Source: Kudoa neothunni (Eukaryota > Cnidaria). Taken from it: a DNA stretch of 64,000 bases. Position numbers and translations under genes: made by a program. Under the pieces are notes generated by a model. The model did no database searches, was not told the DNA's origin, and worked only from the letters and a program-made list of their open reading frames with translations. The DNA lies in assembly GCA_964304625.1 (NCBI GenBank), contig OZ199840.1, forward strand, positions 5,270,001 to 5,334,000, in the 5' to 3' direction. This document shows, in pieces, positions 49,371 to 61,095 of this stretch (positions are counted from its first letter, which is position 1; each line of letters starts with the position of its first letter).

Positions 49371-52277
49371 TTTAATATTGCGTACAAAAATTACGGATTA
49401 AATGATTATGTAGATGTTCTTAATGATTCGCCTAAAATTATACGATCTTTCAGCCTAAACGATTATTAAATAATTCTTTCTCACATTGTTGAGATATATT
49501 ACCTCAGTTCGATACAAATAACATTTAATTTGTGTTGTAATAAATGGTTCAATTAAAAAATATTACTTCATCATCAACGATTCTATCAATTGGTGTTTAA
49601 TTGAGCGAATATAGTAAGATTAATATTGTTCAAATTTTCAGATTCACTAATTACGTTTCCCTGGTTAAAGCGTGTATAGCCAACAATCTTTTTATTACAT
49701 TCCAAATTAAATTTTTCAGTTAAACACATTACGTTGACTTGGAATGAATTAGATTCCTCTGGTTTTATAATGATAATCGTATAATTATGGATAATTATAA
49801 TATATTTGTATTAATCCTATAAATGCATAATATATGAATTTTATTAATAGTGTCATTGAAAATTGAATGATCTAAATGAATGAATTATTTATAAATGCCG
49901 TGGTTATAAAAAAATTATTTTTATCATTCTGGATAAAATTTATGCTTAATATAGTTACCATATAGTTTCTGTGTCTATTTTTCGATTAAAATCGGTTGTT
50001 GAAGATTATATTTTTTCCATTTCAATAACTCAAAATATAACAAAGAGAGAAATTTATTTTATATTATTAAATACAACGATAAACCACTAAATATGCGTTA
50101 TATTTGTAACGGTATATTCTGATTGAGATTTATTAATTTCTAACAACAAGGTCTAAAATTTTTAGGATTATGCTTTATGAGTGTATTTTACGATGAAACT
50201 AACGATTTGACGAGAATAAAATTATATGTAATGACCGAACAAAAAATAATCAAAAGTAAATCAATACAGTATCGTAATGTATATGATCGCAAATTATCAC
50301 AAGCTAGTTAAATCTGTTGGTTTATGTCCAAACAGGTAAACTCCACACTATAGAGAAATAAATATACACTCCACTTTAGTGAAATAACAGAAAGATAGAG
50401 GAATTCCCAATATGGCCGATATTAACGCGTTATGCTCATTATATTAATCAGTATCTTGGTAGGTACTAGTGCTAATGCCCAGCCTCGCCTGGTATTAAGT
50501 ACAATGTACAATGTGCTGGAAAATTTTATTTTTCTATTTTAATGGTTGAATTTTAAAGCTTGTCATTATTTTTGCAATGTGATGATTTAGTTCAGGGGTC
50601 TCCAAACTTTTTTTTTAATCGAACCACTTTGCAGGTAATTTACTTAATTGTCGATCCCTTACAGAGATTTTATTAAAAATATGTGAAATATATCCCATTA
50701 ATATTCTAATTTCAATATATAATAAAATGTTTAATGATATTAAATAAAAATCTTTTATTAACGATGTAACATCAAAATATATTAGCAAAATTCTTGAAAT
50801 TTGTTGATTTACCACATTGAATCTATTTTTCATCATGTATCATATTCAATTGACTTACCAAGTTTGGTCGCTTGTATATGATTATAGTTACATACTTTTG
50901 CACGTATATAAATACAACGGCATATTTTAAGGTTAAATTACACATATACAGAAAAGTTAATATTTATTCATGGCTGCCTCTAAAAGTTAATAAGAATATC
51001 TTAATCTTTACCCCTAAAATTATGTTCCTTAGCTTCGGGGCGCTCAAAGAGTTTTTGAAGTGTCCGCAGGAGTTCAAACGACACTTTCAATGTATTATAT
51101 TTATTTTCGTAGCTTTTGTAATTGCGATTCAAATCGATTTTAAAAATTACACTCATCTTTCTTAGTCGATAATAAACTTAGTATAAACTACAGTCGTTGA
51201 CCACTAATTGGTAATCCCCTCAGGGCTGGGGAAAATTACGAATCGCACGTCCTTGACACCCAATTCGCAATAGCTTTGTGCGCGCACGATAAAAATAAAA
51301 TAAGAAACTGACTTTTATTGATTCATCGATTTAAGGATATTCGTAATTTAGATCAAAACTAAAAAAATAATATAACACTCTTTTGATGAGCCCAAAATAA
51401 TTGTTGTTATGGAAATAATATTAAAACTTTTTGGTTCCAATCGTATTTAATGTACGGAAAAATAATTTATTGGAAACTAGAGTAACCATGTCTGGGAATA
51501 ATTTAAGAAGCGTTAAATGATAGAACAGCGCGGTCCAGTCGACATATTATATTTGATCCTCCTTATAATTTTCAAGAATTGTAAGAAGTTGAGTGTTCTA
51601 ATCTGTAATGATTCCTATGGGTACCGTGATAACTAGCTAGCTTCGACATGTGAACTAATTTTGTTTAAGTAGAACTATTTTTAAAGTCACGAAACTATCC
51701 ATATCTAACATTTTTGACATTATTTTCAGAAGAATCAATCTCATTTCTTTTTCTAATTATTTCGATGGACGATAATTCGATACTTTTTGACCTCATACAC
51801 ATGTTGATCAGCGTTTTCATCTTTTCCTTTCCACATTGAGCGTCATTTAGCTAGAAGCAATTGACTTTCAAATACGTGTTTAATTTGAGTCTAACTAAAA
51901 TGCCATTTAAAGTTGAAATATAACCAATTTTGAAGTGTTTAATAATTTCTGTCTATCTGTCTGTCTATTCAAGGGCGGTATACTATCATAATATGTAATT
52001 ATATCATATTTCTCTTGAAGCATTATAGATTTGTGAATTCTTTTTTGAGGCATTTAGAAATAATTACGAACTATCGGTTATTACACAATTTTAGAACTTT
52101 TTATTTCGCAAAATAAAAAAATAACTTTTATATTTAATTAATAACTCATAATTCATGTTATTCAATAAATTTAACAGGATGGATAAAGTTTTAAGGAAAG
52201 TTACGAATTATTGGTCCTGCGAATTAACGGCCATCTACTGTATTATTCTTTTTATTAAGATTCAATTCTACTCATAT
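49371..52277. other. AT-rich spacer with a single hAT end
   Basis: CAGGGGTCTCCAAACTTTTT at 50595, followed by AATCGAACCAC, is a typical hAT end reading rightward. I could not find its partner. The open frames at 50615-50836 (-) and 50872-51165 (+) lie in this probable transposon debris and carry no motif. Nothing else is supported. Confidence 0.45.
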
Positions 52278-52633
52278 AGATCCAAATGCTTTCCATGAAA
52301 CTTGACATTGATAATGTGTTGCAGATCGTTGATGCTTATTTAAAGCGATTGGTAAATTATTTAAGTCGAGATATTCTTCTTTGACCCACACATTTTCACT
52401 AGTCACTGAAAAAAGCAAACATGGGAAACAAAAAAGTCTTATTGTTATAGCACACCCATATAACCCCTTTTTTTCTCATATCACGAAATATTAAACGCCC
52501 TGATAATTGTCTTCCCTTTTAGTTGTTTGTGTTCTTAAAGAAAAGGAGTCGGACTACCATTTCTTATAATTTTTAATTTATCTTCATTAGGAACTTTTGA
52601 AAACTCTTCAATATATCCGATATCCATATTTGA
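52278..52633 (-). mobile_element. Relic hAT transposase TTF-type zinc-finger region
   Basis: The minus strand reads MDIGYIEEFSKVPNEDKLK (from about 52625), IIRNGSPTPF, then across frames LKGKTIIRAFNIS, WVCYNNKTFLFPCLLFS and WVKEEYLDLNNLPIALNKH. It ends SATHYQCQVSWKAFGSI. The order C-x-C/FCFPC-like, W-x-K-x-G/E, H-x-x-S-x-x-H is that of the TTF-type zinc finger at the N-terminus of ZMYM6/hAT transposases. The frame is broken at least once and no catalytic domain follows. Confidence 0.6.
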
Positions 52634-52964
52634 AGAGATGAAATAAGATTAACAGGGGTACGCGCCCTTATGACAAGTAGGACAATAATTAGTATTATCT
52701 TTAGGTGATATTCCCAGTATAGTTGTCATATAGATTATCTTATTTCAAAGACGCCCTTTAATTAAAATTAAGAAAAAATTGAAGAAACATAATTTATTTG
52801 AATAAATAATGCACGCACAACTGGAATATTTTGGAAAGATCACGTGATTCCACAGTAGACAGAATTTATACTGTCTACGGTCGGCCTTTAAAAACACAGT
52901 TATGTGCAGAATGATGCGGCACATGCTAGTCTCGAAATTTTACGTGGAATTTTTACAGCGATTA

Positions 52965-53142
52965 GAAGGTAGAGTCGACTCGTGCCTACCTTGCTACTAA
53001 TACCTCGAATTTTTTGTAATTTTATAAGAATATTTGAATGATTATTGTGGTTTTGAGATAAAAGTGATTTTATCTTTATAAAATTAATTAATTTTTTTTT
53101 CGACAGGGTAAGCGCTACCTACCCCTACCCTGACGGCACGTG
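52965..53142 (-). repeat. Dispersed repeat, copy 2 (partner at 17294-17460)
   Basis: Read on the minus strand, it has GCCGTCAGGGTAGGGGTAGG, CGCTTACCCTG, an AT-rich middle and a GTAGCAAGGTAGGCACGAG end, in the same order and spacing as 17294-17460. The alignment is gapped and diverged. It carries no coding sequence. Confidence 0.6.
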
Positions 53143-53699
53143 CCTAATACACACACATTAACATATATATATATATATATATATATAGATTTTGAAATAT
53201 ATCAAATGATACTATTATATTAACACTATGTATTTATTTTTAATTATATAATAAGCTATTGAAACGACAAACAACAATTGTTGGATGATACCCCCAGATC
53301 TGATAATTATTTTATATTAAACTGATAACCAAAGAATTACTAAAGAAATAATCTTTATGCGAAAATTCCGTGTGATAACAAAGAGATTTGTAAAAATGTA
53401 GGAATCATTAGTATTAATAATGCTATTGTAAATTAAATTAATTCACAATTTCTTGCACGTATAAGTGTCATGGTCTATTTGGAAAAATAATCGAATGCAA
53501 CTGGCATTAAAATAACATTAAAGTATCCTTATCTAAAACAGGTATGGCATATGTTTTCGATTAATTGAAAGAGATTAACTCCTATTTATAGATAAAATTG
53601 ATAATATTGTTGTTTACAAGATAATAGATAAATAATAATGATAACAACCTAGATTCAACAATATTCCTCCAAGAGTTTATTAGAACTAGAATTAAATAA
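53143..53699. other. Spacer with AT microsatellite upstream of family gene 2
   Basis: An (AT)n run at 53162-53187 is followed by AT-rich sequence. The promoter of secreted family gene 2 should lie at the right end; no specific motif is visible. Confidence 0.45.
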
Positions 53700-54633
53700 A
53701 TGGATATGTTGGTTTCTATAACTGTCGGATTGTTTTGTATGAATTGACATTATTTATATGGAATTGAGATCATTGTAGATTTTTCCAGCATGCGAATTAC
53801 TTCTCAAGAATCCAATGTAATGATATGTATATGTTGACGAATAACTAGAATTTAATGCAGATAGAGTTAGTTCAGGGGACCGACATCGATGTTTACAATG
53901 CTCTGGTCTCTTTAAGATTTAAATTACTTTTTCAAGGAGTTGAAATGGTAGGATAAATTTACTATATACAATTCTTATGTTATTTTGATAGCAAAGGGTC
54001 ATAGATATTGGCTTAAAAAACCAACAACAATTTGTTAATCTCTACCCTGACCCCGATGATACCTGCAAGACATTTGCTTATTGTGTACTAGGAACAGGTT
54101 TACCGCATTTGATTACATTTATTATGATACCTGGTTTTGGAAATAGTGGTTAGGCTAGTCACTCGATTCAAAAACATAAGGAGTTGCTTTCCATGCGTAG
54201 TAATTACAAATATTTTAAATATAAAAATTTTAATGCATTAGGTGATTATCTATTCCGACAAAATTGCAGAAGAAAGGAAACACCGTGCGATTGATTATAA
54301 GGTATTATAAAAATTACTTCATAAAATTCATGTGGATTTTTTGGAGGTAAAAATACATAATAATACAATCACGGGTTTTTTACATAGGATAGGGAAAGTT
54401 TTGTTCAACACGCGAAAGGTAAATGCGTATTTCATCATTATTGTGAACCACTTCCAGGTTATTGTTTATAAGTTAATTGAAGAAATTATAATAATATAAA
54501 AAAAATATTTTTAGCATGTGGATACAATTCCTTGGACTCATCGAACCCAATGAGGATGGGCAACTTTTTAGGAGCAAGTTCAGAATTCAGCGATCATGAA
54601 TTTAAAAAAATTACATTGGAATTTAGACCATAG
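53700..54633 (+). CDS. Tandem secreted Cys-protein family, member 2
   Basis: Unrecognised secreted protein of 189 residues. Exons are 53700-53736, 53779-53816, 53861-53947, 53992-54097, 54147-54199, 54242-54301, 54388-54457 and 54515-54633; together they make exactly 190 codons with the stop. The signal peptide is MDMLVSITVGLFYFSSM. Exon 2 ends SQESN. Exon 3 encodes 29 residues starting IELVQGTDIDVY. Exon 4 has QQFVNLYPDPDDTCKTFAYC (C-x5-C). Exon 5 ends RSCFPCV (C-x2-C). Exon 6 begins VIIYSDKIAEER. Exon 7 has DRESFVQHAKGKCVFHHYC (C-x5-C). The last exon starts with one more cysteine (ACGYNS) and ends FKKITLEFRP, aligned with LRRITIQFDSP in member 1. No known domain; the two C-x5-C ends recall those that close saposin-like domains, but the six-cysteine pattern is not present. 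Confidence 0.85.
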
Positions 54634-57600
54634 ATTATCATCATCTATTTGAGAAATTAACACGTTGTACTATTCTCGATTTGTGAATGAATTTTTCGAA
54701 AATAAATAATCAAATTATTTTTATTGACAATAAGAATTAATAAATTATTTATCTCTCTTAATATTTTATTTAAATATTAGTTATTATATTTTGACAACTA
54801 GTTGCAACATATTAATACTGCTTCAGGTATAAAAACTCGTTGCAAAGTTCAATACAAACATATTTTTCATTAACAATTAAAATTATGATTATATATATAT
54901 ATATAAGGAAAATGTAAGCAGATTCAAAAAAAATTTAATGCAAAAATATTTAATACTATTATAGAACTATTATAAGTATAATTTATAATGTAAAAATAAT
55001 TGAATATTATCGTACATATTTAATTTAAATACAATATTTTATTATTTTAATAATGGGAAATATAATGCTTAATTATTTTAGAGAAGAATTGTAGAAATTA
55101 TTATAATATTTAATTTTTATGTTTGAATTTATTAAAAACATATAGTAACATAACGACTTGGATCTTTAAAGATTTTTATAATTTACTTAAAAATTACATA
55201 AAAAGTAACGATAATTCGTAGAAAATGTTTTCAACACTTCTGATAGTGGAAAAATAAAAGTAGTATATCTAGATAGGTTATAATATTTGTGTATTGTCCT
55301 AATTCAGAAAATTTAATGCTTGATTTTGTTCTTGTATTGATGTAATTATAATATGAAGTTTTGAATATACATTCAATAGTATTTCTCATAAAAATTCTGG
55401 ATATAATATTAAAGGATATGACTTTCAAATATATAAAAAATAGTTAAAAAAGGAATATACTCTGTGATGTGGTTTTAAATGTGAGTAATCCATTAGAGCT
55501 TAACATATAAATGCGAAATTTATTAAAGTAAACTAAAAATTACTATATTTTATTTTGGTTCATTGTATATTAGTAAATATAATATGAAGGAAAATTTTTA
55601 ACTTTTTCCTTGGATCATATGTAAATGGTAATTAGATAACAACGTGAGTTTTTCATCACTAAGTCCATTATTAAATAATTAACAATCATTTTAGTTTTCC
55701 TTGTATAGATTTATGTATCTCATTCTAATTAGACAATTATACTTGAAGTTGTATTAATCGTATTAATAATTTTTTTAAACTGATTAAAAATTTAATTATT
55801 TCAACCCAATACAGATTTAATAATATTTAAAAAGAAAAAAGATGAACATAAGTAATCAGATATGTTCTTATTAATAATTTACAAGTTTCCTAAGCAATAA
55901 AATATACGGTAGTCTTTGCATATTGCTTAAAAAATTAATGTTAATAACTAATAATCATATTCCATTTTTAAAATAATTAAAATAAAAACAAATTAGTACA
56001 GAAATAATTTTATAATTTCATCCTATACTGCAAAACCTGAATATTGCGGATTAATTTGAATTCCCCGGTTTAGTGGACAGTATCCAAAGGCGACTGTAAT
56101 AAATTATTACACATCAATCAACATGGTTTTTTTCATGCATAATCTTCTTAAAAAGCTTATTTTAGTTACTGTTAAGAAAAAAATTACCTTGTAAGTTTTA
56201 TTGAATCATATATTGAAAGTTTATTTTACGCTAGCTTTTGATTAAGTTAATGCAAACCAGCATACGTATTTCGAATTATAATTTAATTTTATTTATTACA
56301 TAACCAACTTAAAAATTGAATATTTAATATAAATGTTTTAGAGTATTTACTCAATAAGTTAAAGACTAGAATAATTCCAGGAAATTCATTAAATTAACAA
56401 TTATTGACAATAGATACTATAATGATCTCCGAAAAGGAAGGATTTATTAATTTATAATTGGCCATATACTGTATTATACGTAATGAAGTCCAAAGTCGAT
56501 AAGCTAAAATTGTTATAATTTTTTTATTTTTAGCGATTAATAAAATTCTTTAAAAATCATAAAAAATGACTAAATTGTGTATATTTAAATATTTAGTTAA
56601 TTTTTATTCATTTAATTTACTCCATTACACCATTAATAATAAAATTTCGGTAAGGTTCTTATTGTTTACAAAGTCAAACCCCTGGCGCAACTTGTTCGAT
56701 TATGAAGTTCGGGCTGGTTAGACCTCCATTTACGGTTTACGTACCGCAACGTCGTATTAAGACGACTTACATGTATGCGGTAGTGTGGGATTTTAATCCA
56801 CTAAACATCCTCATTTTGGAGCAACCATACCCTGGACTAACCCAGAATTAGTCTGGAAAATTCGTCTGAATGTGGGTATCGGCTCTACAGAAACCACTAA
56901 TGGGTTGTTTGGTTGCATTTCGTTCCTGTATCCCGGCGTTTAAGAGTTTATGACAACTTGAGATCTACCCTTCCGCCAGGCTCCCCTCCAGCTACAATCA
57001 AAGCCACGATAAATCGTAGATCATTGCGATTACTACAACCTTCTTACTTAATTTCGGATTAGGAGTACAGGAACGCCTGGACTTAGACTTCGAACTCGCA
57101 ACCTCACGGTATGTTATCTCGACCTAACCTCAATATGTCATATTGTCCAGTTATTTCGGTAACGTATTTATTGAATAAAAATGACTATCTGATTGTTGCT
57201 CAAAAGATTTGTAAACACCTACAGGATAACAAGCCGCATTTTTTATGAAAATGCAATGAATGAATATTAATTTCAGAATTTTACCATATTTAATCATATT
57301 AAAATGTTATTATAGAAAATATTAAAACGATTATCTGGCAAACTCGAATAATTGTTTTGTGCACGTCCTTCGACGGTTAATATTATATATTTATTGCTAT
57401 AAAACTTATCTTGCTACATTTTTTATTTAAACATTGTTATTTTATAAAATATATCATGTTTCATCTAATATGTATTAATTTTATTTACATAGAGATAATA
57501 TTTAATTTATCTTGTATGTGAAGCTTTTATCAACGAGCAGCATGCAAAGGTTTCAGATTAAAATATATTTTTATTCCAATAAAATTAATATAGATGTTGA

Positions 57601-58404
57601 TTACTAAATAAAGTAAACCTATACTAAAAGGAATAGAGAATTAATTTATAAGAAATTGTTATAATCAAAATTGATTGAGATTATTATTACTTAACAATAT
57701 TTAACAATAAATAGTTTTTAATTTATCCGATAACCGTGAGAATTTTTTTTATTTTTTATGACACTTTCATAATCGTATTTGCAAATATGATTATGAAAAA
57801 ACGAGTTATTAAACAAAACTAAATAATTAATTGGTTAATAACGAATTTCCAATAAACTAAGTTTGGAAGAGAGATAAATAATTGCTTATTTATTTAATTT
57901 ATTTGAAATAATTAATGTCACACGACAAATCATAAGTTATATCCAAACAAAAGTGTTCATGATAAAACATTTTTCTTACAGATATATAACGATAAAGTTT
58001 TATTTATATAATAAAATTTATTAAAAGGAGTAATTTTAACGTCATAATTATAGAGAAATATTCAAAATAATAGAATTCGTCCAACAATATGTCATAAAAT
58101 AATATTTAAATTGAAATATATTCAATTACAAATGGTGCATTAAACTGGATATATTTAATTTTTCAAAAAATAAAAAATAATCTTTTTATGGTTTAAATGT
58201 AATGTAATTACACATAAATATAGGTATTTAATTAATTGTTTCATCCAAAATGTTCAATTGTGGTTAATAATTAAATAAAGTTAACATAAAAACTGAATAT
58301 ATTTATTATCTAATAAATGATAATTGTTTGTATTTATATGGTATGTGAGATATGGAGGATTATTACAATCTATTTTGATTTTGACGCCGCCATAACGAAG
58401 GAGA
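54634..58404. other. Spacer between family genes 2 and 3
   Basis: Very AT-rich except for a GC-richer block at 56675-57128, listed separately. No exon resembling the secreted family was found between the two members, and no other gene is supported. Confidence 0.5.
56675..57128 (-). repeat. GC-richer block, possible tRNA-derived SINE
   Basis: This stretch of about 450 bp stands out from the surrounding AT-rich DNA. On the minus strand, its 5' part reads GAGATAACATACCGTGAGG then TTGCGAGTTCGAAGTC, close to a Pol III B box (GGTTCGAANCC), with a poor A-box candidate upstream. A perfect stem, GTCGT/ACGAC, lies at about 56751-56766. It has no open frame or known transposon domain. A tRNA-headed SINE is the best guess; no second copy is visible in the window. 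Confidence 0.4.
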
Positions 58405-59347
58405 ATGAATATACCATACTATATTGTTTTATTTTGTATACAAATGATGAAATTTTGATTTAAATGATATATTTAGACATTCTATATATATACCACTCAT
58501 TGCAAGAATCCAATGTTTTTTCAATTTTATAAAATTATTATTACATAAATATTTAGTTTGATTTGTATCCCCCAACAATACCTATTTTAAGGCGTGTGTT
58601 AAACAAATTTCTTACAAAGATTTTATTTAGTGATGCTCAAAGAGTATATACTTTAAAAGTATTTATAATTAGGATTTTATAGCAACAAATAATCAAGGAT
58701 GGCTTGGCCAATTTGAAATGGTTTATCAATATGTATCCCGATCCAGGCGACACTTGCATTATCTTTGCCATTTGTGTTGGAGACACCAGTATTATTAATT
58801 ATTTAAACACTGCCAACAGTAATTTTTAATAGTCCATCGCTTTTTAAATGAAGATACATGCATGCCATGTGTAGTAATGTAAACACAAATATGACTTAGA
58901 TGTACTTCATATTAGATAGTGTTATATTTGGATTACTTGAAAACTTCGAGTCAAGATGGATCGCTAAATTTTAAGGTATATTGATGATTTATCGAATATA
59001 TAAGAATGTCGACATATATTTTTTTAATGTTTCATTGATTGATTGTCCAATTAAACTATATCTAGGAGAGGGAAAATTTGCTTTTATCTTCTAAGGGTGT
59101 GTGTAATTCAATTGAATACTGCAACGGGTTACCGATTGACGTTGATAAAAGTATTTAAATTTATATTAAATAATATTTATAGATTATTATATTTTTTTTT
59201 CTTATTAAAAATTTAGTTCAATTGTTAAGCAACTATCAAACTGGTCAAAACATTGCTAATAACGCAATCAACGAAACTATGGCTATCCTTAGCAATGGTC
59301 ACCCGTCACAAAAACTTAGATTAAGACTGGTGTTCTCGAAAGTATAA
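58405..59347 (+). CDS. Tandem secreted Cys-protein family, member 3
   Basis: Unrecognised secreted protein of 192 residues. Exons are 58405-58435, 58477-58514, 58557-58643, 58683-58788, 58833-58873, 58916-58975, 59066-59150 and 59217-59347; they total 193 codons with the stop and every phase matches members 1 and 2. The signal peptide starts MNIPYYIVLFYILYIYHS. Exon 2 ends LQESN. Exon 3 (29 residues) starts FDLYPPTIPILRRVLN. Exon 4 has KWFINMYPDPGDTCIIFAIC. Exon 5 is IHRFLNEDTCMPCV, the same 14-residue length as in member 1. Exon 6 begins IVLYLDYLKTSS. Exon 7 has ERENLLLSSKGVCNSIEYC. The last exon ends LRLRLVFSKV. Cysteines: two C-x5-C pairs around one C-x2-C. Function unknown. Confidence 0.85.
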
Positions 59348-60790
59348 AACCAACTTATACTTCAACCATATTACGATTACGATCTATTCAGAAACTTTTT
59401 CGATTTATCATTATTTCTACAATTTATGGCAATTTATATAAGGCCCTTCTAATATATATTATTTCAATTTAAACATTAATGTAAATTTCAATTTTAAGAT
59501 ATTACAAAATAATATTTCTAATTTGTCTCAATTTTAATCATAGCTAATTAAAGTTTACATTTTAATGTAAAATTGAGGGCTTATAACTACCCAATTTTTT
59601 GCACATTGTTATCAAAACTATTTGAGAAAATATTTTTAGTCAAATATATAATTTAATAATTTCTAGAAACTTGAATATAATACGCATGAAATCTAGAAAA
59701 TATATTTGTAAAACGAAATAATATATGATCACTTTCGTCATTGAAAGATGATAAAAGCAAAAGTTTATGCAAAAATTATAACATAAATTTTCAAAATATT
59801 CCTTATTTAATCGATTTTTATAATAATTATTATTATAATTTGTTTATAAGTTATTTTAAGTGAAAAATTTAAAAAAATGAAACTTAACCCTCTAAAAGAT
59901 TTGGGGTCCATAAGACTCTAGTTTTTTATTTGATAAATTAACTTGATATAATATATATATACATATATATATTATATTTGTTATTTTAAAAAATTTCTAC
60001 CGACTAAATTTGAAGAAAAAAAGCCAAACATCTGTATAATTAATCCGTTATACTATCATTGGCACTGTGTCGAGGTGGATCGCAATTAATCTTAATGTAA
60101 AATAGTTGCTATTTAAATTCTTTATTTGAGAAATAAAGAATTTAAATGAATGGAATTAATGATTATTATTTTTTGGTGAATATATTCGAGTCTATATTCT
60201 AAATGATTGTTCAAGAGCATATTGTTACTTTGCTCAAATAATTCCACGCGTCCCCGCTTTTCCTATACAAAATAAGAGTGAAAGTGATGAGTGTATTGAT
60301 GAATTTGAAGAAACCTATACGGAATCATCTGAAACGTTGATTGAATTGGTGGAATGTAGTAATACTGAAGACCTAATAATCAGTTAAAGTGGTCTTATGT
60401 GGAGTTTTAGTAAACCGATAACAACAGTAATCGGTGCAGAAACTATCATTAAAACCCGCCTGGACCTACTTTCTATCGCACTCGGCGTCTTAAAAGCATA
60501 TTAGAAGCATGTGGATTGCTTTTCATCTTCTTCACAAACATAATTTGTGAATAAACATACAAATATATTAATTGTTTGGAAGATTTAATTTCAAATGTCT
60601 AAATTTAATTATTAACTAAATTCAAATAGAATATATTTACTTTTTATGATTCCATAAAGTTATTTTCTATGGTGATTGAAAGTTAACCATTTCTATTTTA
60701 ATTAACGGTCAGTTGTGAATAATTATATCCTTATCAAAGATAAACGTTAATTAATTTAACCTTCGAGAATGCCAAAATCTACCATACATC
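59348..60790. other. Spacer after family gene 3
   Basis: An AT-rich stretch. At about 60175-60385 the plus strand has an open frame reading NDCSRAYCYFAQIIPRVPAF, then an acidic run (SDECIDEFEETYTESSETL), and a stop at 60385. It looks coding and resembles acidic N-termini of transposases or regulatory proteins, but it has no start codon and no match I know. A palindromic ATAT tract lies near 59950-59975. Confidence 0.4.
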
Positions 60791-61095
60791 AGGGCGTCCA
60801 ATATTTGGGCTTTTTGTGGTCACCTTGGTTTTTTTTATTTTTCTTTATAATCTTGGGTTTGTTTGTAATTATTGAATTTAAATAACTTAACCTAATTTTT
60901 GATGATGTAAAGTTTGTCCTTAATAATTTTTTTATCACGTATCAGGCTACAGTGGTAATGATAAAGTATGCGGAACCTAAAATACGCCGACTTACACACA
61001 TTTTTCCACATTCCTTTTTTCATAATTGTTCATAATAAAATAATAGAATATGGAGAACGAAAATTCAGCTCAAAATAATAACTTTAAAATTTTAT
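60791..61095 (+). mobile_element. Second copy of the hAT family (5' part only)
   Basis: It begins CAGGGCGTCCAATATTTGGG, matching the 5' end of the 7507-9226 element, and the match continues through ATCTTGGGTTTGTTTGT. An ATG at 61051 begins MENENSAQNNN, the counterpart of MRENSNEAQN at 7887. The right end is absent. The copy stops close to the probable left end of the piggyBac, so it may have been truncated or interrupted by that element. Confidence 0.65.

Noticed and set aside
50615-51165. Two overlapping frames as membrane proteins
   Set aside because: They lie just inside a hAT-type end and consist mainly of AT-rich hydrophobic codons; likely transposon debris.
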